In this document: positions 48,005 to 56,990 of the stretch, in pieces
How the letters are laid out: every line of letters begins with the position of its first letter
Numbering within the stretch: the stretch's first letter is position 1
NCBI GenBank assembly: GCA_030272155.1
Contig: CP126205.1
Coordinates: 4,489,751 to 4,553,750 of the forward strand
Reading direction: 5' to 3'
DNA: 64,000 bases
From: Tetradesmus obliquus
Taxonomy: Eukaryota > Chlorophyta > Chlorophyceae > Sphaeropleales > Scenedesmaceae
Made by a program: the position numbers and the translations under genes
Notes under the pieces: model-generated
The model's database searches: none
What the model saw: the letters and a program-made list of their open reading frames with translations, nothing else
Told to the model about the DNA's origin: nothing

Positions 48005-49135
48005 GCCCTCACCTGGCGTGCCAGCAGCTCCGCCGCTATGGCTGGGTCGGCGGTGAACACCACGCCGCAGCCGTCAGCCGCCTCGTCCACCACGCCCGCT
48101 GCCGCCAGGTGTCGCCCCACGCTGGGCGAGCCCACCTGCAGCAGCAGCGTGGGCCCGGCTGCGCCGCCTGCCGTGCCGCTGAACAGGTTGAGGGCCAGGT
48201 TGGCGAAGGGCGCCCCCCAGGGCCCACGCAGCAGCGCCAGGCGGTGGCCCAGCAGCGGCAGCCAGCCTGGGGGCAGCAGCGCAAGCAGCGACAGAGGTAG
48301 AGCAGGTGTGTGCAGTTGCCTAGGAGTGTCTGTTGCTATTTTCGGCAGCAGTGTCTGCACTGCTCGTGCTGGCCTGCCACTGTCATCGGCCGTGTCTGCT
48401 GCTGGCAGCAGAGCTGACATGGATGGGCATGCGCTGCTTGCTGCTGTCAGGCAGCATTTGCCAAGAGTCAGGCTGATGGCAAGCGTGCGGATTGTGAGCA
48501 TCCTGCAGTGGCTGCTGCAGCTGCTGCCGCGTAAACAGCTCGTGACACAACTATGCCCGTCTTTGCTGCAGACAGTCACTCAGGTGACACTGGAGGCATA
48601 GGACACAAAACCTGGCTCATGCCTGCTTGGCAACCGCACGCAAATATAGGTGGTTGAGCAGCAGCTGCTGCTGCCACCTCCACATGGCCCTGGGCAGTGC
48701 TGCTGCCAGCCAGGGCCGCCTGCTGCTCTCACCTGGGCCCCACGGCACTGGGCTCAGGCCTGGCTGCTGCAGCGCAGCCTCACTGAGGGCCTGATGCTCG
48801 CCAGCAGCTGCCACCAGCACTGCTGTGCCGCCACATGCTGCTGCTTCTGCTTGCAGCAGCTGCCGCAGGTTGCGCTCCGTCAGCTGCTGCTTGCTGCTGA
48901 GCCCATACAGCGTGACTTTGTGCAGCTGCGCCTTGCTGCACACAGCGGAGCACAGCTGCTGCAGGCCACCTCCGGTGGCAAGCTGGACATTAAAGCCTGC
49001 TTTGTTGCAGCCATTAGGCCCGTCTAGGAACACTGCAATACGAGGGTGCTTGCTGCTGCTGCTCAGTAGCTTGTATGCCGCCGCTGCGCTCAGGCCTGCC
49101 GCCAGTGCAACGTAATGTATTGTTGGTTTGTGCAT
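39449..49135 (-). CDS. Self-sufficient cytochrome P450 fused to FMN/FAD reductase (CYP102/CYP505-like)
   Basis: 21 exons 5' to 3': 49135-48733, 48266-48013, 47711-47654, 47419-47272, 47084-46966, 46624-46467, 46169-46126, 45858-45734, 45421-45330, 44912-44797, 44539-44385, 44157-43197, 42952-42811, 42608-42302, 42040-41826, 41580-41494, 41222-41071, 40842-40752, 40538-40389, 40016-39867, 39679-39449 (TAG). Every junction keeps phase; 1,385 residues (the bacterial prototype has about 1,050). P450: [15 protein letters not shown]-helix AGHETT (436-441), K-helix EALR (493-496), heme loop [13 protein letters not shown] with C580. A long Ser/Ala linker leads to the FMN domain ([23 protein letters not shown]), then FAD (RYYSIASSP) and NADPH ([18 protein letters not shown]) sites and a C-terminal ...[13 protein letters not shown] electrons thus pass within one chain. 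Residues 1-134 form an extra leader with a hydrophobic anchor. Substrate unknown; fatty-acid hydroxylation is typical of the family. Confidence 0.9.
40021..40061. repeat. (CAG)n tract at P450 exon 20 acceptor
   Basis: On the coding strand this is (CTG)n immediately before the GCGCAG acceptor of exon 20 (40016). Confidence 0.9.
41468..41485. repeat. C18 homopolymer beside P450 exon 16 donor
   Basis: Eighteen consecutive C on the plus strand, 9 bases beyond the end of exon 16 (41494), inside the intron. Confidence 0.9.
42043..42060. repeat. G18 homopolymer serving as pyrimidine tract of P450 exon 15
   Basis: Eighteen G on the plus strand read as C18 on the coding strand, directly followed by the CAG acceptor at 42041. 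Confidence 0.9.
46371..46452. repeat. 20-bp minisatellite (four units) in P450 intron 6
   Basis: Head-to-tail units of TGACATGTGCTGCCATGTGC, itself two 10-bp half-units, lie between exons 46467-46624 and 46126-46169. Confidence 0.9.
47962..48004. repeat. (CTG)n tract in P450 intron 2, donor side
   Basis: Plus-strand CTG triplets read as (CAG)n on the coding strand, beginning a few bases after the GTGAGG donor at 48012. Confidence 0.9.
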
Positions 49136-49560
49136 GACGCCATTGCGTCAGGCCAGGTCACCCACGCCTGACACTCATCGAGCCCCGAAACTGTGCCTGA
49201 TGATCAAGTTCCTGAGGCGCCTACACCGTGGCGCAATAGGGACACCACATCCCAATATGTCGGACGGCGTGTCAGGGTGCTGTCACGGCTGCCATATATG
49301 CGTGGGTTATCCTGTGTAAACCGGTTAGTACCAGGCCGTTGCGCACGAAGGCCGATCCAGCAATTACATCTCGCTGGGAAGCATGTGGTTCAAACTGCGC
49401 TTGACACAAAGTCGTCAAATTGGTCCTACAATTAAATGCTCGGTGCCCTGCTGTGCTGCGCCCACCACTGCATTCGAAGTCCCGAACTTGCTGTAGGGCG
49501 TTCGCAAATTCAAACTGATATAGCATATACGATTTGTACTGAGCTGAAAATTCTATTCTA
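49136..49560. promoter_or_regulatory. Shared divergent promoter region of P450 and PHT4-type genes
   Basis: 425 bases separate the two ATGs, which point apart. It is lower in GC than the flanking exons and contains no open exon. No TATA box or known operator is convincing, so only the position supports a promoter role. Confidence 0.5.
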
Positions 49561-49759
49561 ATGGTACGAGTGCTGCAGCAGCGCGCTGGCTGCTGTTTTA
49601 CTGCTGCTGCTGCCCAGCGTGGTAGCAGCAGCGCCCACAAGCAGCGTGCATTGAGGCGAGCCGCTCGCAGACTCAAGACTGTTGTAGCAAGCAGCCAGTT
49701 GGATGCGCCTTTTCCGCATGACGGCTTATCACAGGCAAGTGATTTTGCACAGCAACAGC

Positions 49760-49834
<75 letters not shown>

Positions 49835-51246
49835 CGGTTGGCATTGGCCGCCTGCGGGCCATTGCTGCATGCCAAGGATGACGGCATGTTCCCTGTGGTT
49901 TTGGTTCTGGTATAATTGCACTGACATTGACCTGCCAGCAGCTTCTGTGATGCACCTCCTGCACAGGTTGCACAGGCAGCATGTCACCCCGCACCAGGCA
50001 CCAGCGCATGCTGCGGAAGAGCTCAGAAGGCTGCGACGTGGACTTACTGTGTCACAACGCACCAGCACCATGTTGATTTGTTGCTGACTGAACACTGCGG
50101 CGCTGCGCTGCGTCACTCCGCTGCTGCCGCCCTCCTGCACGCAGCCGAGCTGGCGCCCCGTCATCAACTACACCGCGGTCAGCCTGCTGCTGTGCAACGT
50201 GCACCGCAACACCTTCAGCGTGCTGCTGCCGCAGATCAGCGCGCAGCTGGCGCTGAGCCCCAGCGCAGCGGGTGCGGTGCAGGCGGGCAACCTGCTGGCC
50301 TACCTGGCGGGGCAGCTGCCCAGCGGGCGCCTGGCTGACACGCTGTCAGGCACGCGGTGAGCCCTAGCAGCAACAGCAGCAGCCGCCGAGGCACATTGTT
50401 TGATGGCTTACGTCACGCTTGGCAATGTTGCCTTGTCAAGGCACCAGCAATTGGGAGTCCTCCTTCCCCGCAAGCCCATTTGCGTTCGAGCAGGGTCAGG
50501 GCAGCGCGTGCAAGGAAACTGGCTGCACGCTGGGCAGCAACAGCCTTGTGAGCGGAGCACAGCCCTTGCCGCTGCATGCGTCAGGGCATGCAGCATGCTT
50601 ACTGGCTGCCTGAGCGCTGCTTCTTCGTGCTGCCTCTGTGTGTGTGTGCTGCGCGCTGCTGCAGCGTGCTGGTGGTGGGGCTGTTCCTGTGGTCGGCAGC
50701 CACAGCAGCCACGGCGCTGCCCTGCCTGACAGGCCTGGCGGGCGCAGTGCCGGCAGCAGCAGCGTCTGGCGCGCAGCTGGCGCTGCTGCTGCTGCTGCTG
50801 GGGGCGCGGGGTCTGATGGGCCTGGCGTCAGCTGCGGCCATGCCCTGCGTGACGTCCATCAGCGCGCAGCTGGTGCCCGCCAGTGAGCGCGGCTCCGCGG
50901 TGTCATTCGTGTACGCCTGCTTCAACGCAGGTGGGGCGGCGTGGCTGCCCGGGGCTGCCGCAGGGCGGTGCCTGTGTGTGCTATGCTTGAATGCTGTTTA
51001 CAGGAGGCGGCAAGCAGATCAGCTGGAATAGCAGGAAAGCCACCCATGTAAGTCCAGAGCATGTTCAATAAGCATGCACACAGTAGTATGTCCTTTTTTA
51101 TTGGTGGAAGGCAACAGCACCAACACTGATGACTCCTCCTGCTGCTGCTGTTGCTGCTGCCGCGCCCCAGGTGGCGTGCTGGGCCTTGCGCTGGTGCCTC
51201 CGCTGGCCATGGCCCTGGGGCTGCCCGGGGCCTTCATAGCCACAGT

Positions 51247-51295
<49 letters not shown>

Positions 51296-52519
51296 GCAAG
51301 CACGCAACTGCTGCTCACAGCACCCGGCTCCGAGCTGATGCGCGTGACGTTGTGCGCACCAGCACACACTGTTGTTAGGTGCATGCTCTTGCTGGCATGC
51401 AAACACAAGCAACAGCTGAGTTGTTCAAGGTCTGCTGAAACTATGCTTTTTGTTTTGCGTGCAGGGCGCTGCTGGCTTGGCATGGGCAGCATACGGTGCA
51501 GCCACGCTGCCAAGCAAACCAGCAGACGCTAAGCAGCAGGAGCAGCAGCAACAGGAGCTGCAGCAGCCAGCATCAGGTGACAAGCAGCAACAGCAGCAGC
51601 AGGGCTGGCGTCTGCCGCAGCTGTCAGCTGCAAGCTGGCAGCAGCTGGCAGTGCTGTGCTACGCGCATGCAGTCATGGGGTGAGCGGCGCGTGGGGCTGG
51701 CTGGGCTCATATTGTTGGCAGCAGCAGTGAACGCTGCGAGCGAGGGCCGACCAGGACGTGTTGCGCATGGAGCAGCCTTTTGGCACCTGGAGGAGCAATG
51801 CAGCGATAGCCCCCTTTTGCAGATGTAACAGCAGATACCATCAGCAGCTCAGGAGTGCAGTGTCACACTCACACCTGTCGCTGACCTGTCATCCTTTTAT
51901 TACTGTCGTTGCCTTCTTGCACATGCTGATGATCCTCTTTGCTGCTGCCCTGCCCTGGCGCTGCCGCTGCAGCTATGGCTTCTTCATCCTGCAGAACTGG
52001 ATCCCCATGTACCTCGCCTCAGTGGGCGGCCAGGGCCTGGCGGTCACCGGGGGCCTCAGCAGCATCCCCTGGCTGGCGGCAACGCTGGTGGGGCCACTGG
52101 CGGGGCAGGCCGCAGACAGGCTCATCAGGGGAGGCAGGAGCACGCTGTCGGTGCGGCGGCTGATGCAGGCGGTGTGCTTCCTGGGCTGCGCCGCCAGTGT
52201 GGTGCCGCTGGCGGTGACCCCGCAGCCGGGCATCGCGCTGGCTGTGGCCTGCCTGACTGCCAGCCTGGCGCTGTACAGCTTCAGCCACAGCGGCTTCCAC
52301 TCCTACCTGCAGGACGTGGCTGCGGGCAATGCTGGCGTGGTGTACGGCATCACCAACACCTGCAGCATCGCCGCGGGCATCGCGGGCAACCTGGTCACGG
52401 GCTGCGTGGTGGAGGCCAGCGGCTCATACGGGGCGGTGTTCGTGCTGTTTGCGGCGCTCAACCTGAGCGCGGCGCTGGCCTTCAATGTGTTCACCAGCAC
52501 CAACAAGGTGGAGTTCTGA
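49561..52519 (+). CDS. Plastid PHT4/ANTR-type anion (phosphate) transporter, MFS
   Basis: Exons: 49561-49734, 50145-50356, 50665-50930, 51171-51244, 51465-51679, 51973-52519 (TGA). Phases agree; 495 residues. The first exon (58 residues) is Arg/Ser/Ala-rich with almost no acid, as in chloroplast transit peptides. The rest is a 12-helix major facilitator: NYTAVSLLLCNVHRNTFSVL, LLAYLAGQLPSGRLAD, a Gln-rich central loop in exon 5, YGFFILQNWIPMYLASVGG, FHSYLQDVAAGNAGVVYGIT, and an end (FTSTNKVEF) typical of PHT4/ANTR. Family members move phosphate or other organic anions, often Na+- or H+-coupled, across plastid membranes. Intron 1 begins with GC (ACAG then GCAAGT). A TGTAA at 53141-53145 may be the poly(A) signal. 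The exact substrate cannot be told. Confidence 0.88.
49754..49833. repeat. (CAG)n tract just after the GC donor of the PHT4-type gene
   Basis: About 26 CAG triplets, with one TAG interruption, begin some 20 bases downstream of the exon 1 donor. Confidence 0.9.
51246..51291. repeat. (CAG)n tract fused to the donor of PHT4-type exon 4
   Basis: The donor GTGAGCAGCAGC runs straight into about 15 CAG triplets, so the repeat starts inside the 5' splice-site consensus. Confidence 0.9.
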
Positions 52520-53223
52520 TGGCCATGCTGGATCTATGCGCTGTTAGTGCACAGCTAGTGGTACTGCACTTTTGAGGGATCGATTATTCATGGATGTAGA
52601 GTCTATACGCCGAGCTGGGTGGAGTACTGCTGCTGAACTATATTCAACCATTTTTTTGTGCTGCTGGTGTTGCGCACTGTGTCGTTTTGGAAACTGACAA
52701 CTTGGATGGTGTCGACTGAGTTGAGACACCACTTTTCATCAAGTGGAGAGCTGTCAGATCGGCAACGTAGCTGTTCCGACTGGGACTGCAACGTGCTGCA
52801 CTATCGTGGCAGACTGCAGTTGGGTTACGCAAAATGCAGTTTTTTGTGGGTTCATCACGTGGTGCCTGTGCTGCCACATTGTGCTAGTCTTTCCTGGAGG
52901 GCTTTTGCCAGTCTCCACGCTTTATCGCCCATGCTTAGGAGACGCATTGTACCCCAACCTGGCTGCAGTGCAGCAATTGTGTGCTGGCAAGGCGGTGCTA
53001 TCATGCTGTTTGAACATCAGCCACAACTGTGTTTTGTCCCTTTCATCTTGCCCTTTCAATGGCATAATGTGAGGCATGTGCTGCTTGCTAGCTAGCTGGC
53101 ACCCAGTCACATAGAAGTACCAAGTAGAAGTGGCTTTATTTGTAACACGATGAAGACTAAAGACGATGAGACTACACCGCTGTGTCAATGTGACTTGCTT
53201 GGCCGGGGCCCCAACTGCTGCTG
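52520..53223. other. Convergent intergenic region
   Basis: 0.7 kb between the transporter and stress-protein stop codons. It holds the TGTAA at 53141; otherwise nothing recognised. Confidence 0.55.
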
Positions 53224-55151
53224 CTACTGCCTGTACACCACCAGGGGCGCTGGGCAGCGCCTCAGCAGGCTGCGCGTAACGGAGCCCGTCCAGAACTCCT
53301 GCAGGGCAGCCAGAGCAGCACAGCTCGTGTCAGCCAGGGTGTGTGTGCTACAGCACCTAGCCATGGCCGGATCTCGACCAACCTTGCAACCAACATTTCC
53401 GCCACCACCTTAAACATGCATGCGACAACGCGATGTAACACCCATGGCACTGCAATGTAGTGATGACTGTACATGACTACATAATACTTCAACAAGACAA
53501 GCGTTATGTATGGACTACTCCTGCTTCGGTTGAATGCTTACATGTACTAAAAACTCACCGTCAATAGCAACAATAAACATGTGACCCATGCGGGCGCGTG
53601 CCCTCCCCAAGCGCACCTGCAGCGCCTGCTTGCCGTGGCTGGCCACCACCAGCGCGGCAGCGTCCAGCTCCTCCACCTTCTCCAGCAGCAGGCCCGCGAT
53701 GCTGTCGGGGCTGTCCGCGGCCACGATGAGGTGCACGTCAGTGGGGATCTGGCGGGGGGCGCGGCACCGCAGCGAGAGGGGCAGCACCAGCAGCGGCGAA
53801 CGTCAGGTGCACTGAGAAGCAACAGCCACTGCCAGCTGAGCTGCAATCATTATGGGTTTGATGTGAGCCTTTGCAGTATGCGTGGCGCATGTGCATTGCC
53901 AAGCGGTGACACTGCCTGAGCATTTGAAACCATGTCCTTTTCTGGCTGCTGCTGCCAGCACCTGATGCTGTGGGCAGGGCTAGCTCACCTGGTGCTGTTT
54001 CACGATCGGTGCGAAGGCTGCGCGCACCATTGCTGTCGCGTCCCGAAACTAGCACGGCATGGCAAGGGAGGGCAGGCAGGCGGCAGGAGCGCAACCGCTG
54101 CTGTTGGTGATGCTTATTTGAAAACGTCCACAAACGGCACTCTTGACAACCATGTCGACGGTGCAAGCAACCTGGATGTTGGAACAATGTTCGGCACAGC
54201 TGCCTAGGGCACAGGCTGTCGTGCTGCTTCAGCGCGCCCACACAGCACTGTAGCCATGCAAGCCGAGTGCTGCGTGCGTGCCACACCTCCTCGCGCTCCG
54301 CTGCGTCGTCTGGCGGCACGTACACGCCCGGCCATGGACGCAGCGTTGGTGGCTCAGGGATGACGTGCACCAGGTGGAACTTGTCGCCTGCAGGCGGCAG
54401 CAGCGGCGGGTTGTGGTGGGCAGCGCTGGGGTGCCGCGCTGCTGCTTTGCTCAGATACCCTGTACTGGCTGGGCTGGCCTGTGCAGGTTGCAGACACCTG
54501 CAAACTTCAGCGTCTATGCAAGGCTGCATGCCCGTGCATTGTGTTGCAGGCAGCTGTGGCCTGCTGCAGGGCTGCTGCTGCTGCTTGCCGCGCACCTGCC
54601 CTGTACAGCTGCTTGGCAGCCCACCCCAGGGCAGCTGTGCTGGTCTGCAGCAACACACATCAGACAAGCAGGGCCGCAAGCACACGATTATTTGGTGCTA
54701 TCATTCAGGTAAGAGCTGTTTTCCGTATGTGCCGGTTCATGTGGTGCATGTGCAAGGAAACGCAACTGCCCACTCTGTACAGGTGCAGCGCTGCTGCAGG
54801 GGCTGGGTCGCTCGGTGCTTGCTTGGCGCAGCACAGAAGCTGTGCTAGTGCAGCTGGAAGAATGATATGAAGTCCTGACAATAAAGCGTGTTGCTGGTCA
54901 GGCTGCAGCTAGCTTTGTGACTTGTGCACAGCTGGACTACTGGCAGTCTGGTCGTCACAACCTCGCAGGCATGCACCAGCAGGGCTAGGCCTAGTTGCCT
55001 ATAGGCAACCCCGCCAGGCGCCACCCACCAGGGAGTTGTCGATGCCCACGATGATGTGTTGCCTGTAGTACTCGTAGGGCTCCGAGGCCACCACGCTGAT
55101 GATGCTGGCCACGCTGATGGCGCTCCTACTGTGAGGCAGGGGCACAGCCAT
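53224..55151 (-). CDS. Universal stress protein (UspA family)
   Basis: Exons 5' to 3': 55151-55029, 54644-54596, 54387-54287, 54048-53989, 53748-53617, 53298-53224 (TAG). Phases agree; 179 residues. Family landmarks: first strand HIIVGIDNSL, helix TSTAALGWAAKQLYRAG (in a 49-base exon), GDKFHLVHVIPEP, AAFAPIVKQHQIPTDVHLIVAADSP, and the nucleotide loop VVASHGKQ...WTGSVTRSLLRRCPAPLVVY. The usual second Gly of the G-x2-G-x9-G-S/T ATP loop is Ala here, so ATP binding may be weakened. These small soluble alpha/beta proteins act in stress responses. The first ATG at 55151 gives a short leader (MAVPLPHS); a further upstream exon cannot be ruled out because an AG lies just inside this exon. Confidence 0.82.
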
Positions 55152-55598
55152 GCCTGCTGCACTGTGGTGCACTGCTGCTGACGTGCCGCTGCTCAGCACT
55201 GTGCTGCCTCTTGCGTTGTGTTGCCTCAAACTAGGCTTGATAACGTACAGTCTACATGGAACTACTGTAATGGGGTCCTGAGCGCGGCACTGACAATCTG
55301 CCGTGTGTCGGAGTGGCACTGTGCCTGAGCAGCTGTCGTGCCCACGTGTCACTAGTTGGTCCTTGTTTCGTTTCCAACCCCGACAATAGGTTCTCTGGTG
55401 TAACTTCAATAATTTATGACAGTTTGAGTACTGAGAAATAGCCGGAAAGCAAAACGTGGGAGTACACAATCGGCAAAGCAGGCATGACAAACCTTTACGC
55501 TGGGACCGAACCTGGTGAACAAAGAGCCTCGCAGACTTGGTATTCGACAACACCGCGAACTTTGTTTGATCGTACCTGTGGTTTGCTTTGGCAACCGA
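55152..55598. promoter_or_regulatory. Divergent promoter region of stress-protein and AAA+ genes
   Basis: 447 bases between two diverging start codons, with no exon seen. Assigned by position only. Confidence 0.45.
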
Positions 55599-56938
55599 AT
55601 GACTGTCATTCAGGGACCTACAGTAGCCATCATTGGCGATCAGGTAAACGTCGATGCTCTCGGTGACAAACAAACAATATGTTTGAATGACTGCAAACTG
55701 GCGTTGCTGATTCGGCAAGCGATCACCACGTAATCTCTTTGTGTCTGCAGCTGTTCTCCACCACCACGGCGTTGCGTAGGGCGCTTCTGGGACGTGTAGC
55801 ACAGATCAGAGGCATGGGCCAGGCGCTGGGCACTGCCCAGGGCAGTGACCATGCTGCGGTGCCCGCCCTGCCAGCCAGGGGCAAGGCCGGGCCAAGGAAG
55901 GATGGCATGGCAATCCTGGGGGAGGTGAGCAGCTGCACCAGTCATGTACAGCGAGGATGATGCTGTGCAATCTGGTGTCACGTGAAGCGACTGATTAACC
56001 GCATTAACATGGCCAGTGTCACCAGCCCTGGCAGCAGCAGTGCTACTGCTGAGCAGCAGCAGCAGCAGCAGTAGAAGCAGCAGCAGCATTGCTGGTGCAT
56101 GGATATTTTCAAGTTTCAGTGAGCTGCAGTGCCCCTCTGTACATCTTGCACTGTAGCTACGTCACGTTGAAGTGTCAGCAGTGGGTAGCAGCAGTGACAG
56201 CAGTCGGTAGCAGCAGATACTTTCATTCTGCAACCGCCACCGGCTGCTGCTACCTGCATCAGATGCATGCAATAGCACAGCCCAAGCAGTCGCATGGCAA
56301 TGGGGCTTATTTCAGTGCTGCAGCAAGTCATTGCATGCATCCGAGTACTGCACGCGCCTGCAGTGAGGCTGGGCATGTTGGCACTGCCTGCCTCCGCTGC
56401 CGCTGCTGCCTGCCGCAGGTGCTGTCTGCCGCCATCGCCACGGGCTTCCTGGTGTGGGGGCTCAAGATCACGCTCAGCTACATGGACCCGTACAGGGAGC
56501 AGCGCCGCGAGGTGGGTGGGGGCGCAGCAGGTTGGCAGCGGCACATGGCAGTTGCAGCAAGGGAGAGCAAATGCCACTGTGCAGGGCAGCAGGCCGGCAC
56601 CAGCATGCTGAGGAATCTTCACCATCACAAGCAGCAGCAGTTGCACTGCCATGGTGCTTAGTTCAGACTGAACTGTTTAGGCAGCTTACGTTCATCAAGC
56701 ACTGTATCATCAACAGTAGCAACAGCATAGCACTATGTCCGACACTGCCAAGGCGAAGCAGACAGCCAACTGTGCTTGAGTGGTGAAAGAACGGCAGTGC
56801 AATGTTTTCACCAGCGCCATGGCTGTGCTGGCAACTGCTTGAAGCTTTGCTGTAATTGCCTTGCGCGCTGAGGCATGTCTGCTGGCACCCTGCTGAATGA
56901 GTTGCACCTCGATGACAATGCGTTATGCGCCTCACCAC

Positions 56939-56990
<52 letters not shown>

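Noticed and set aside
48617-49135. Stand-alone 172-residue gene
   Set aside because: A CAG|GTGAGA donor at 48733 joins it in phase to the P450 start motif, and the part after the donor lacks protein character.
39449-49135. Bacterial contamination as the source of the P450 fusion
   Set aside because: Twenty phase-consistent introns and the same base composition as its neighbours show it is a nuclear gene.
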